Positions 1 to 11,998 of a DNA stretch of 64,000 nucleotides are shown here, piece by piece. The notes under the pieces were generated by a model that saw nothing but the letters and a program-made list of their open reading frames with translations, made no database searches and was not told the DNA's origin. The stretch is from Juglans regia (lineage: Eukaryota > Streptophyta > Magnoliopsida > Fagales > Juglandaceae). The DNA lies in NCBI RefSeq assembly GCF_001411555.2, contig NC_049907.1:5092243-5156242 (forward strand). The letters run 5' to 3'. Positions within the stretch are counted from its first letter, which is position 1, and every line of letters starts with the position of its first letter. The position numbers were made by a program, and so were the translations under genes.

Positions 1-2519
1 GTAATTTCATTAATTAAATTATAGCCATGTGATGACATAATTTACAATTAATAGGTAGATATTAGAATCAATGATCTCACCTTCCACTTTCTTTACAAGG
101 AGAATCAATACCGGATGAACCAAAATCGATTCATTATCTCATCTACTCGTATCAAATAAGAGAGCCAGTTTATTTATCTATTAATTAAAAGAGAGCCCAT
201 TTATTTATTTATTTGTTTTATTCTAGTGTTGGACTTGGAATAGAGCCTAGCTAGGCATGTTTGGAATGAATGTTTAGTGGTGGGTGCCAACAGCCAATGC
301 CTTTTTGTGAAGGGAGTGTATTCTTAAATCTTAGGGTATTCATTGCAGTTTAATGGTTTGCTCTTATTCATAAATACAAGTTTTTAAATATTATGTATTG
401 GGTTGGATAACTTTTCAGCAAAAAATACGCATAATTAATCCCCCTCAAACTTAGCAATTTTGACAATTGCCTCCCACAGCTACAAAATATTAATTGCAAA
501 GTACCCCATTTCCTTCTTAAAAAGCCAAATTATCACTAAGATTTTGAGTCAATTTTCTAAGGAGGTGCATTAATGCAATTTTTGGGTAGTTCATGGGGGT
601 GATTCTCCAAATGGATAGTTTAGGGGAGTGATTACAAACTTGTTAATGAATTTGACATGTCATTGTGGCTTTGTTGCATGAAATCAAATATATAGGAGCC
701 AGCAAAATCAAGTGTGTAATAGAATCTGTGGGCATGTTTCTAGGACTTAGCATGTCTCTTCCCATGGTTTTTTTTGTAGCTTATAAACAATCCATATTAA
801 ACAAAAGATTAATGTAACATCAGGTGCTGGCCTGTAGTTTTGATTGAGACAGACTGTGGGTATTAGTCACTATCTCTATCAGTGTTCCTATAATAGCTGT
901 AAATGGAAATTAGAATAAGAAACTCTTTTCACAAACTTTCTGTTATTCCCACCCTTCTAATTATTTTTTGTTCTAAGCTCCTTATATATCCTTCTTATTA
1001 ACTTTAATATGCCTGTGTTTTATATTATAAGGTCAAATTGAAGTACTAAACTATATCTCCTCCAAATCAATCCCATTAAACTATAGATTAATAAAAAATA
1101 TCCACCAAAATTTAGGTAAGAACTTTAGAAACTTCATCTACAATTAAGCATATATACCATACATAATACGTATATATAATTGATTTTGATGAACTAATAT
1201 GCGGTTCTCCATGTTTCAGCTTTTCAGGACATGAATACAGGACCTAAAAAAGGGGGCATCTATTCCTTTAACACAACTCATTTGGATGGAGGGATTTCGC
1301 CAGCTTTCAGGATGAATGGACAGAGAATGAATGGTGAAAGCTCACCATTCGCTTGTTTCCCTTTTCTCAAAGGAAATTAAGATCCATCCTAGCTAGCTAG
1401 CTCGTACCATTCGATAGAAACTACAGATGAAACCAGTTTTCCTTGTGCCTGAAACTGTGAACATGCATGCGTATCCATTCAATTTGGTATTTGGTGCATG
1501 CTCTTATAACCAACAGGCACCAATCATGCAACAAGATAGAGCAAATGGATAAATGAGCTGTGAGCTGACAATTACAGGGTGTGGATACTCATCCACAGCA
1601 ACATTACAGATCATATTGTTGTGGAGTTTCTGGGAACGGATCATATATAAATTCGAACATAAACATCTTTGCAGTCAAACTCGGTTCAATTCTCGATGTA
1701 TATTTGATTGACAGGAGAACATTGCCCATTTAATGAAGACCCATTTATATATATATATCGTAGCAATACATAAACCACGTGTCTAGCAGAAAACTCTGGT
1801 AGACATTAGGTAATATACGGGCCCCCAGAAGTACAAGAAGGGAAGGCAAAAAAGGAAAAAACACTAGGGTGCTTGGAATGAGCGCAAAGTTCAAAACTTG
1901 TTATGAAGGTTTCAGGACAAAACCAGGATACGAGTCATTGGGGGTGTATATATACAGCTTTGTCATCCACTTTAGCATGCTCCCCGTGCATGATTTAGCT
2001 TGGATATGCTGCATCTTCAATAGGGTTGCCCCTTGCAGCTTTGCAAACAGTTAAATTAGACCCTGTCAATTTTCCACAATTAGGCTTTGGTGTCATTAAT
2101 TTCCCTAGTTCCCAGGCCCCAGCACAAGAGTCAACACCGAAGTTGAAGGTTTGTATGGATTCGCAATTATTGATATAGCAAGACATCATGAACTATTTTG
2201 GCAAGTTCGAATAGGGAGATAAAGCTATTTTGATATACAGTTATCATACACTTTGATTGAAAAGCAAAGTGGTGGTTGGGGGCATGTCTAGGGGAAGACA
2301 CTGCGGGTCTGTAGAGGGGATCGAGTTGTCTTGGAAAAGATCATGTGCAGCAATATAGGGGGCTTTATTGGCTTCTCTAGCTGCAATATAGAGCGCCCTT
2401 CTCTGTTTTGGCTTTGAGGCCCCTCGCTCTGCAAACTTGCGGGGGCTGGCTGGCTGGCTGGCCATGATCTATTTGGTTCATCCAAATATGTACTAAAATG
2501 GCTCTATTATTAGATACAC

Positions 2520-2700
2520 AAAACATCTAATTCCATCTCATCATTATAACTTTTTTAAACTCCCACATAAAATATAATAAACAATTCAACTTTTTCAAAT
2601 TTAAAAAAAAATATAAAAAAAAATATTTTAATAATATTTTATTCAATTTTCAAAAAAATATTTCATCTTATTTTATCTAAACTGCATAATCAAATGAAGT
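2520..2700 (-). repeat. AT-rich MITE-like repeat, reverse orientation
   Basis: The segment carries the reverse complement of a repeat seen elsewhere in the window, for example near 21735 and 55019. Shared features are TCTCATCATTATAAC, a stretch reading CAACTTTTTCAAATTT, and a run of AATATT and TTTTATT. Ends and target duplication are not resolved. Confidence 0.4.
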
Positions 2701-3709
2701 CTGTTCATACAATAGAGGCTTTTACATCAGAGAAAATTATCGTTCTTTCCTATATACGTTCAGCCAAATAATGATCGAGTAGCTCTAACAAAAGGTCACC
2801 AACATAAGGTTTCACAAATTACTAGTTGCCCAATATCACACATTTGTTGTAAAAGAGATGAGCAGCATGAGTTCGCATGGCCTGCCTAACCCTAGTTTGG
2901 GTTTACATTATGGTGATGTTTATTCATCAGTTCTTTCATCAGAAGTAAATCGTTTTGCCTCTGATGGGATATTAAGAGTATATCAAATGATCTATAAATA
3001 CAATAAAATAGTCTATAACTAAACAAATATGATCTGAAAACAATTATATTTACAAATAAACAAGACTTCAACACCAATCAAGTGATCAAGTCAGTGAATG
3101 TCTCTAGACTCTAATAAGTTGGTTTATTAGTTTAAGGGGCCCCCAGCTAAGGAGAGGGTAGCTATCAATTACCTTGGGTACGTAGCATGCAACTATGCAT
3201 GCGGCATCCCTACTTTAATCCCTATTTCTGCAAATAGAATGCTCCTGTTTTAGCTCGGCTTTTGATCATAACGTGTTGAAAATGACAGAACCAGCAATAA
3301 TAGTGCAGAGCCTAGACACACCAAGTCCAACCATTCGAGCATGTGGGGGGCCACTTCCACTCGTCGACCCTAGAATACAAGTGTTTTTTTTTTTTCCTAA
3401 TCAGGGTTTCCATTAAAAATAAGAAAACATCTACTTTTATTATAAATAAAATATAATAAATAATTTTTAATTATTTAATATCACATTATAGAATAATTAA
3501 AAAATAATAAAAATTAAGATAACAAATAAAATTACTCTCAAAATAAACAGGAATATGGAAAAGGAGATAACCCAACAAAAACTTTACTATAGAAATCGTA
3601 ACGTGTACAATCAGAATAAATAAAAATAAACGGTTAATGAGTCCGACTCCAGCTCACGTCTCATGATCCTTAACCAAGTCAAGGAAGCTATTGTTAAGGT
3701 GGATTTAGA

Positions 3710-3870
3710 TGTTAAATTGAGTTAAATTAAGAAAATAAAATATTATTAGAATATTTATTATTATTATTATTATTTTAAGATTTAAAAAAATTAAATTATT
3801 TATTATATTTTGTATTAAAATTTTAAAAATTTAAAATAATAAATTAAAATAAGTTGAGATGAATTTATTT
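3710..3870 (+). repeat. AT-rich MITE-like repeat
   Basis: The block contains AATAAAATATTATTAGAATAT followed by an ATT-rich run, then TTATTTATTATATTTTGTAT and finally GTTGAGATGA. The same order of motifs recurs at 4665-4845, 21735-21935 and 55019-55253. No coding capacity is visible and the target duplication is not resolved. Confidence 0.45.
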
Positions 3871-4339
3871 TCTAAAGAAGCCAAAGTTGTAGTTTCGTAA
3901 TCAACCAATAAATCCGTCGGATGCAGTACTTGTGGTTTTGCATATGAGGAGACATTGTAGTACACTGTTTAGGGAAAAGAATAAATCTTCTTCACACACT
4001 ACTATGTGAAGAAGCCCCAGCACATCTAACGTGTTGGGGTGAAAAAAAAAAAAATTATGAAGGGTGTGCTGTAGCTTCCGGCTGATGCGTAGCACAGCTC
4101 GGCTGGAATGGGGCTCGATGATGACCCAGATCTGAAATTGTAACACTATTCAAGTATTTGATAAAAGAGAAATAATAGTTTTAGTTGAGTGTACATTTAA
4201 TTATTTAAAAAATAATAATAAATATGAAATTTATATAAAAAATAATAATTTTTTAATAATACATTTTATTATTTTTTTAAATGATTGTATATCATTTGTA
4301 TACCCTAAAATTATAAATAGCATTAATATTAATATTGAT

Positions 4340-4635
4340 AAAAACACATTAAATTGAGTTGAGATGAGTTAAATTTGTTATGATTAATAGTGAGTTGAGA
4401 TGATAGAGTGAGTTTTGTGAGGTCACCTAAGATAAGTTTAGATGTATTTGGAAGTTAAGATAAATTTAGATATATTGATAGAAAGTTGAAAAATATTGTA
4501 GATCCCATGTGTAAAATGGTTTTGAGTTGAGATGAGTTTAGTGATTTGATAATTAGTGTTTAGATATTAGACTCAACTTAAAATTAGACAGAATTGAATT
4601 GACCTTATTTTAGTCTAAGTTCCAAACGGAGCCTA
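4340..4635 (+). repeat. MITE-like repeat, second family
   Basis: The copy holds TTGAGTTGAGATGAG near the start, GATAGAGTGAGTTTTGTG, AAGTTGAAAAA and a final stretch ending in CCAAACGGAG. A second copy with the same motif order is at 51605-51955. It is non-coding and of typical MITE size. Termini are approximate. Confidence 0.5.
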
Positions 4636-4664
4636 AATGGATCATCAGGTCAATTTTACTATTT

Positions 4665-4845
4665 AGGCCTCATTTGGATAGTGAGATAAAATAATTTTAG
4701 ATAAAAGTTAAAACTTAAATAAAATATTATTAGAATATTATTTTTAATATTATTATTATTTTAAATTTTAAAAAAATTGAATTATTTATTATATTTTGTA
4801 TAAAAAATTAAAAAAAATATAATAATAAAATGAAATGATATAAAA
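4665..4845 (+). repeat. AT-rich MITE-like repeat
   Basis: Begins near CATTTGGATAGTGAGAT and continues through AAATATTATTAGAATATT and TTATTTATTATATTTTG. It has the same layout as the copy at 55019-55253 that abuts the last Leu/Pro-rich gene copy. Confidence 0.5.
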
Positions 4846-5566
4846 TCGAGATTTCTTGGACTAGCGGAGAGGGTGGGCTTAATGGAGTTTATGGACAATA
4901 CCTATTTCTCTCCAAATTGAAAAAAAAAGAAAAGAAATAGACCTTAATTAATCCAAGTAAGCTATAGTAATTATGAAACAAGCTTAAGTACCCTCCATAT
5001 TTACGATTTGGAGTAGAGACCAAAACCTTTGGGAGCTATTTCATCAGTCATGGATTCAAATCCGGCCCATATGTAAAATAAGGCCTGGCTCGTTTTACAT
5101 TCTTAAAATGGATGGCATGAGGCTGGCCCAATCACACTTCGGAACTAACCTTATGATCCGACATGTACTATAAGTCTATATATATGCACCATAATATTAG
5201 GACCATAGTTTTAACGAAGCGTCACTTCTATTAGTATTAGAATTTAATTTGTTGTTAATAAGACCCTTTTGCTTCTATAACAAAGCATCACTTTTATTAA
5301 TCTCTAATTATTTAAAAATAATAATTATTTATCTCTTGAAAACTGTCATATTTTCAAAATTTATCATTTTTAATGATAATATTTTTTTTCCCAAAAATCA
5401 TATTTTTTTCAAAGTCTAAGATTTTATATTTATAAAAAAAGGTTTGATTATTATAAATAATAGAGAAGAGCACGAGAGTGGATATGAGCAAGAGAGAATA
5501 GAAATGCAAGAGGAAATCCCAAATAGAGTATATATATACACATTGAATTTTTATAAAGGGAAATAT

Positions 5567-5736
5567 TCTAGTTACAAAAAGGATTACACAAAAGCAATTC
5601 TATAAAGTGACGTGGCTTGTTGTGGTTCGTATGATTATAAAGTTACTTTTATTGTAAAGTAGATCTAATAGATCAGATGAAATTACGACAATTTATAAAA
5701 TTATTTTTATATAATTTATTTGTAGATGTTGCAGTA
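5567..5736. mobile_element. MITE with imperfect terminal inverted repeats
   Basis: The left end (CTAGTTACAAAAAGGATTAC, continuing as ACACAAAAG) is inverted at the right end (TTATTTGTAGATGTTGCAG), giving inverted repeats of about 40 bp with mismatches. The core carries AAGTTACTTTTATTGTAAAG and a TAGATCTAATAGATCAGATG segment. The length of about 170 bp, lack of coding capacity and TIR layout fit a non-autonomous DNA transposon. The superfamily was not determined. Confidence 0.5.
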
Positions 5737-6580
5737 CTCTTTCATATATAGTTCCATCTATTTTCAAAATACGATTGTGATAATAAAAGTGGGAAATGAA
5801 AATCTCAAACATTTCATTGGTGTCCCTATTGTGTTGAATGTGAAAGTAACATCGTTATATTCAATAATCACTTCAATATTACTATATATATCTTTTTATG
5901 ACTTCTTTATCCATTTATAATATTTTTCAAATGGCAAACCATCTCTTCAAACAATAATAATGCTTAACATACAAAACATCTGTATAAAAAAAAAAATTCT
6001 ATTTGCAAACCCATATTTTGACGCGCCAACACATGTCAATGATGTGGAGGATATAGAAACATTTGATCAATTAATGAATAGAATTTTGACTTTTTTATAA
6101 TTAAAAGAGATTTTATTTTACAACAAATGTTATATTGACACATCAAACTTTCAAGTAGCATAAATCAGGAGATCATAAGAGATTAAGTTCACATGAAAAT
6201 AGGGATAAGCACTCAAAATCAGAGATCATAAGAGATTAAGGTGCATCAACGATTCAATTCCAAAATCCACACCTAAAATCCAAATAAATATGGCAACTTT
6301 TTTTTTTTTTTTTGGAAATAAAATATGGAAACATTTCAGAATTCAAAATTCAACAAAGTTTTCAAATATGCGACCTTATCAATTCCACGCGACGAAAAGA
6401 CGTAAAACCCCTCCTAACTTAACCCCAACCCGTATCCACGATGGTACTCTCAGTACCGATCACAACTGCCCACGTATTGTGCCTGGCTGCATCGCAAGGC
6501 CCAGATATGAGATATAGCTCATTGTACAAATCCGTCATTTCCGGAAAACCTTATGCCCATTTCGTCCATCTTGTAATCTG
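5737..6580. other. Intergenic spacer upstream of the J-like gene
   Basis: AT-rich sequence with a 17-base T run at about 6297-6314. Base composition shifts toward C-rich from about 6380, as expected for the promoter and leader of the next gene. The short frames here (6290 and 6441) have no recognisable product. Confidence 0.5.
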
Positions 6581-6588
6581 TATAAAAG
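6581..6588 (+). promoter_or_regulatory. Candidate TATA box of the J-like gene
   Basis: TATAAAAG lies 107 bp upstream of the chosen ATG at 6688, with a C/T-rich leader between. The position is suitable for a plant core promoter. The transcription start was not identified. Confidence 0.5.
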
Positions 6589-6687
6589 TCTATTCCTTCC
6601 CTCTAATTTTCCAGTTTTTCCGACGGTTCCCATTACCCCCTGCTCTGTTCTCCATTCTCCGGAGCGCAAAAATCCCGAACAGAGAAA

Positions 6688-7677
6688 ATGGAGCGAGCAC
6701 GAACCAGACCCGAGTCCGAGTATCTTCTCGGCCTATCGGCACACTCCCTGAGCCTCCGAGACCTAGCCATCTCCCGACTCTACGCCCTACGAGCCCGCAA
6801 ATCCGACCCGAGATTAACCCCCTTCGCTAACCAGATTCTAGCCGTTGCTGAGGTTCTACATGCCGCAGACAGCCGGCTCCACAACCGCCATCTCGACTAC
6901 TTTTCTATCCTCCAAACCCGCCGTTCAGGCTCCGCTGACCTCAACCGCATTCGGAGCCAGTTCGAGAAGCTCGTGGCCGTCCTTAATCCGGGGGTAAACA
7001 AGTTACCCTTCTCCGACGTGGCCTTCGGCCTCGTCCGGGAAGCATGGGCCGTGCTCTCCGACCCGGAAAAGAGAACCCTGTACGAGAACGAAATCGGTGA
7101 GCTGGAAAATAGCGTCGAGAACAAGGAGAAGAACGGGAACGAGAGCCAGAGTACGGACACATTCTGGACCGTCTGTCCGTATTGTTACTACCTGTACGAG
7201 TACGGCAAGGTTTTCGAGGAATTTTGCCTTAGGTGCCAGAACTGTAGGAGGGCGTTTCATGGGGTGGCAGTAAATGCGCCACCAAAGAGTGAGTTAGTGG
7301 AAGGGACGAGGAAAGATGGATACTACTTTTGCTGGGCCTGTTTTCCTCTGGGGTATAACAAAGGAGCAGAGAGCAGTACCACTGGGGTGGAAGTGAAGAA
7401 TGTGGGTCAGGGGAGGGCGGGAATTGGTGACGGAAGAGTAACGAGGAAGGTGAAGACTAAGGCGGGGCGGATTCGGATTCGGATGAACACCAAGACTGTG
7501 GCGAGGAACACCAAGAAGATTATGGGGAGTGGGATGAGGTGTAGGAGGAATGGAATGGGAGGAATGGATTGGACTTCGGAGAGTGGAGAGGCAAGTGAGG
7601 GTGGAACTGGTGAGGGTGGATTGGAGTTCTTTGAAGGGAAAGATGATGTCTTTGTTAGTATAGTGGGTACTCCGTGA
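6688..7677 (+). CDS. Divergent J-domain-like protein with Cys cluster
   Basis: This intronless frame encodes 329 residues. Residues 69-132 follow the J-domain pattern: an initial DYFSIL, a helix ending KLVAVLNPG, then the typical plant AFGLVREAWAVLSDPEKR. The HPD triad that stimulates Hsp70 ATPase is replaced by NPG at residues 100-102, so a normal co-chaperone role is doubtful. Residues 159-193 hold a Cys cluster (CPYC at 163-166, CLRC at 180-183, Cys186) with flanking aromatics, as in plant J-proteins with a zinc-finger-like segment after the J domain. The C-terminal third is basic, then Gly/Glu-rich. The start was chosen because it is the first ATG after a C/T-rich leader and a TATA box, and it opens the conserved part. 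It is intact, with high G+C codon use unlike the surrounding spacer. Cellular role is unknown; a structural J-like protein is the best inference. Confidence 0.85.
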   Translation: MERARTRPESEYLLGLSAHSLSLRDLAISRLYALRARKSDPRLTPFANQILAVAEVLHAADSRLHNRHLDYFSILQTRRSGSADLNRIRSQFEKLVAVLNPGVNKLPFSDVAFGLVREAWAVLSDPEKRTLYENEIGELENSVENKEKNGNESQSTDTFWTVCPYCYYLYEYGKVFEEFCLRCQNCRRAFHGVAVNAPPKSELVEGTRKDGYYFCWACFPLGYNKGAESSTTGVEVKNVGQGRAGIGDGRVTRKVKTKAGRIRIRMNTKTVARNTKKIMGSGMRCRRNGMGGMDWTSESGEASEGGTGEGGLEFFEGKDDVFVSIVGTP

Positions 7678-9879
7678 TGATTGATGAAGGGAATCGGAAA
7701 GTCTGAGGGTCTCAATAGGGTTGGGGTAAAGGAAGTTCCTTTTTGTGTATCTAATATTGCATGGCTCTGCCAGTAGTGCAGAACAGGGGATTTTGTGTTT
7801 GGGGTTGCCTCTTTAGTCGAAAAATGAAGGTCAACTGTACAGGTGCTTTTTTTGACAAAGTTTGCTTTGGTCTTATCCTTCTAAACTTTGGTATAGTCTT
7901 CAAAATGAAAAAGTTGGAGGAATTTCTGTTTGGACTAAGATTTCTGAAGACTGTAGTAGTTCTCAGTGATCAACTTCTTTGTATGTTTACCTTTATTATT
8001 TGTTTGTTTGCTTTTCTTTCTTTTGCGAGCTTGTTGCCTTGATCAACTACATGCCTTTATATGCCCGTTTGCAGCTGGGATGAGTGAATGTAATAATAGG
8101 TTGCTAGTTTCAGCCATGTAGAGGAATGTAATTGTTGGGAATGTTGTCTTATGACTGATGAGTACTGAAGCTCGAATTCATGTGGTTTTACATATGGGTT
8201 GCTTTTGTGAATAGGTCCAACCCTGTTGTTGAGCAACCTTTGTGGTGAATGTTGTCGAACAATCTACTCAAGAGGTTCTGCAAAAACAAAATAGATATCA
8301 GTCTGACTCTCCTCGTGAACATTGCAGTTAAATTCCAAGAGATTTACTTCTATAAATTTAGTTGAAGGGGAACCTATATAATCTGATGCAAGAACGAACG
8401 CATCCAAGGACTGATCGCTGCACTTGGAAAAAGTTGAGACTCTGATTTAGTCACAGAAATTTCTCCTACACCTTTTCAAGAAAAGCAGCATAGACACGGC
8501 CAACCTGGGTATATATTATAACGTTTTTCTCATGTTCCTATTCCCGAAGGCACTTGCTTCCACTCTATTCCGTTGTTGGTTGTTGTGTTGGGATTCTTTT
8601 TGTAGAGCTTGGTTTTGTTTGTACGCGGCCGTGTTTAATAACCCGATCAGACACAACTCGTTATGGTTTTTGGTGGATTTCTAATAAAGATTGGACCATC
8701 AAATGCAGGGTTGGGCCTCGCCCCGGAGAAAAGATCTTGACCCCGTTTTAGCTCTTGAATTGATCCGACCCAACCCGTTAATTAGGCTTTACCTCCTAAT
8801 TAGGGTTTATTATATATATGGTATTATTTCCGTACGGCTGCCTTGCCGCACTGTTTATTTGACTGTCATCTCAAATAAAATCTTTTGTATCTTCATAGAT
8901 GTAAGTATATTGTCGAATCACGTAAAACTTTATGTTATGTGTGATTTCGTTTTTATTTACTTTTTTTTCCTATCGATCCTAATATGTTAAGCTTGTCAAA
9001 TATGATGAGGAGGGTTTAAAGTATTTAATAGTATCCATATAAGATTTTCGAGCGCTGTGGACCCCACATGAGTGTTAAATATGGATGATGCTACATACTA
9101 ATGTGTATTTTTTTATTTTTTGTTTTTTTTTCAAACATTTTCCTTAACCGTTAAATGAGAAAAAAAAAAACCCAAATCGGGACAAACACTCGGTGAACTT
9201 CATTTGTGGGAGTAGTGTTTTCCGTTAAATATAGTATCTATCTCTCTGCATTGGATAATCCAATTGGAATAATTGGTATCTGGAAGGTGCAGTCTAGTCT
9301 AGTCGGATACCCTTCCTCCATGCCAAAAAGGTATGTAGACTACCAGCCAGCCTGATTTCATCATGTAAAACTTTCGAGTTGCTTCTGTTGTTTTTCTATT
9401 CAGCACAGAATCAGTTTGCTGAATACATGGGATTTCAAATGAACTTTAGAAGCCTGTCGAAGGGGATGATTTCATTCCATGACACTATCTCTATCTGTGG
9501 AATTTCACTTTACATCTTTTGAAAGAAACGTATTCTGCTTTTGCAGAGCATTAATATCAGTCATTAGATTCTCTTGGCACTCCAAATCTCGAGAAAATAG
9601 AACAATAAAGGGGGGATGTTTCGGTTTTCACTTGGCCACTTTCATGAAAAATGGGATCACAAGTTAAAGCATACAATCAACCTGCGTGTTAAATCATTAT
9701 GTTTGTCTTTGGTACTCAAATCTCCCCTGCTTAATTGCAAATATATACCACGCGGTATCCCTTATTTAATTTGCTTTTAATGCGACCGCATATATTTCGA
9801 TTAGCATATCATCCTCCCTCAATCTCTCTTCCTCTACACAACATTTTAATCAAAGCCAAGATCTGATCCTTCTCACACC
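7678..9879. other. 3' UTR and intergenic spacer
   Basis: The first 400 bp are plausible 3' UTR of the J-like gene. The rest has short frames only (7761, 8554, 8691, 9479), none with a recognisable domain. No transposon ends with target duplication were found. 9750-9879 is the likely promoter and leader of the bHLH gene. Confidence 0.5.
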
Positions 9880-10787
9880 ATGGCTTTACTGCGACAGGTA
9901 GCTTTCACTCCTTGTCTGTTTATGTGTGCATCATGTCTTGTTTGGTTTCTCTATTCTGTCAGCTAATGATCTTATATTTGTTTGCTCGTGTAGTTAGAAC
10001 ATGAAATGCAACAATTTCGAAGTAATTACGTGTCGGGGACATATACAATACAAAATAGCTTCTCTCGAGGAGGAATCACCACCGATACCACCAACCTTAG
10101 ATCATTATTCAAACCCAAATCAAAAGCTGAGACCAAACAACTTAATGCCAAGAAACACAGCGAGGCAGAGAGAAGACGTAGGAAACGAATCAATGATCAA
10201 TATCGCACTCTTCGCAGTGTCCTCCCAAACTTGATCAAAGTAAGTAATGCAGATCAATAGAAATGGTACCATCTGTGTGTGTTCATGAACTTGTTTTCTT
10301 CGTTGAAAAACATGTAATGAAATCGATATCTCTTATCTTAATTAACAATGAATCCCACAAATAGATGGACAAGGCAACGGTGCTTGCCGAGACGGTCAGG
10401 CAGGTGAGGGAGCTGAGGAAGACAGTTTCGGATTTGGAAGCAGTATGTCATGGTAGCAACAAGGATTGCGTGTTTCCAAGTGGGGTTGACAAGCTGAGTT
10501 TAGAACGCTGCGAGGATGACAAGGGGGTGGTAAAGGTCACGTTCAGCTGCGAGGATAGGACGGGATTAATGTCAGCAGTGGCGAGGCAACTGAGGGCAGT
10601 GAAAGGGAGGTTGGTGAGGTCTAAGATGGTGACAGTGGGAGGAAGGACCAAGGTTGTGCTGTGGTTGCAAGGGCTGGAAGGTGGAAATGAAGGGATGGTA
10701 ATGGTAAGGAGAGCTTTGAACGAGGTGATAGACAAGCCAATTTTGCCAGGGATCATGAAGATGCGATGGCGGACTCGACGATGGTAA
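9880..10787 (+). CDS. bHLH transcription factor with C-terminal ACT domain (bHLH131-like)
   Basis: I read three exons: 9880-9897, 9994-10239 and 10365-10787, joined by GT-AG introns of 96 and 125 bp. All exons stay in one frame and give 228 residues. The basic region and first helix span residues 60-88 (KHSEAERRRRKRINDQYRTL), with His61, Glu65 and Arg69 in the positions that contact the E-box. The second helix (KATVLAETVRQVRELRKTV) follows directly in exon 3. Residues of roughly 143-213 resemble an ACT domain, a dimerisation module common in plant bHLH proteins. The order of parts matches the Arabidopsis bHLH30/32/106/107/131 group, and bHLH131 seems nearest from memory. Expected role: nuclear DNA-binding dimer. 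The six-residue first exon was chosen because it supplies ATG after a normal leader and splices in frame; an in-frame ATG at 10006 is the alternative start. Confidence 0.85.
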
Positions 10788-11671
10788 TAAATTTGTGGTC
10801 TTTATGAGACGGGATATCATTGTAATTATGTTGAATCTATTGTACAAATTATAGAATTGAGAAAATAATGATGGTTAAGAATATAGGTTTGGCGACATGG
10901 AAATATTTCTTGGTTTATCGTAAACACTATACACTTTCTTTTTGTAGTATGAACAATATTACCTTCAATTTATGCATGAATTTGAAGACTTGGCTAACCA
11001 AAGAGACAACAAAGATGGTCCGTCACTCGAAATTGATGGGAAATTCAAACCCAAAGGAGTTCTGCTACATACAATCACTTTTGTGTATTCCTTATACATT
11101 CCATTGATGTGATTCGTCAAACCAGTTATTTTATATTAAAAAAAAGTAATGCGGCCAATGACATTATTGAATTGTACAAAGAATATGTAAAAGTGACTGC
11201 ACATAAAATTTTCGAACTCAAAAAGGCCGTACCGTACATGCAATACCGTAATAGATGATTGTTCAGGGATTGCAAGGTGGGAAGGATTGGGCTTTTAGCG
11301 ACGATTCTTGAGAAAAATAGTTCAAGGATGGAAACTGGACAATGTAGATTGGCTTCATGCTAGTTTACTTCTATAAAGGGAAATTAATATATTGTGCCAC
11401 ATCATTTATTTTTATCCGCCTTAATAGTTAGAATTGAACGGGATATTATTTGTTAGAAAAAAGAAAAAAGAAAAATCAACCGAATATTCAATTGTGATAA
11501 GGTGAAATGTGCATGCCTGAGCCTGCTTATAACAATCCCTGATGCCATATAGATTTCATTTACTATGTACTATTAATTGGAGGCATTATATCGACCACCA
11601 CAGTTAGATAGAAACATTATTAAATTGATTTGGTCAAATTTTAAGAGGCGACAACTCTCAAAACTTGTTTC
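10788..11671. other. Spacer between bHLH gene and Copia element
   Basis: Contains the probable 3' UTR of the bHLH gene and AT-rich spacer. A 79-codon frame at 10868 shows no recognisable domain. Nothing else is supported here. Confidence 0.5.
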
Positions 11672-11676
11672 ATAAC

Positions 11677-11962
11677 TATTAAGGCCTCTGTCATCATTCC
11701 CTCAACTTAGCATTCATGGTCCAGCACACATGGAAATATTCAGCACGTACAAGGAGGAATATTCGAGAGTCTGTCCATAACAGATTGTTAGCTAGGTGTT
11801 ACAATATGATTGGCCAAAGGCCTGCAGTTTGTTATTGTATTACGCCTATATAAGAGGCAAATAGTCTGTATAAGGAATACAACAATAAGAAATATTTCTA
11901 TCCTTTCTCTGTGGCATTTATACAAACAGTTATAGTACCTCTCTGTTTCACTTGATTCAACA
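11677..11962 (+). repeat. 5' LTR of Copia-1
   Basis: Starts TATTAAGGCCTCTG and ends TTGATTCAACA. It contains a TATATAAG core promoter at about 11847-11854. The same length (286 bp) as the 3' LTR, with 5 substitutions and no indels. Confidence 0.93.
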
Positions 11963-11976
11963 TGGTATCAAGAGCC
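11963..11976 (+). other. Primer-binding site (tRNA-Met type)
   Basis: TGGTATCAAGAGCC directly adjoins the 5' LTR. It matches the usual plant initiator tRNA-Met complement with one extra A, and would prime minus-strand cDNA synthesis. Confidence 0.8.
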
Positions 11977-11998
11977 ATTTCGACTCAAGTCTGAATCC

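Larger units (their letters stand above)
1..5560. other. AT-rich intergenic region without a convincing gene
   Basis: No open frame here has a recognisable domain, codon pattern or splice structure. The longest short frames (for example 2244-2465 on the minus strand) resemble nothing I know. The segment 2270-2470 is clearly richer in G+C than its surroundings, but I cannot assign it. The rest is AT-rich spacer containing several MITE-like repeats listed separately. Confidence 0.6.

Noticed and set aside
2244..2465. 73-codon minus-strand frame in a G+C-rich patch
   Set aside because: Internal similarity (LYIAA and PYIAA) is curious, but there is no recognisable domain, promoter or splice pattern, so I do not call a gene.
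6441..6830. 129-codon frame before the J-like gene
   Set aside because: It overlaps promoter, leader and start of the J-like gene in another frame, and its composition follows the C-rich leader.
7407..7715. 102-codon minus-strand frame opposite the J-like gene
   Set aside because: Shadow of the G-rich 3' part of the gene; Pro/Ser-rich with no motif.
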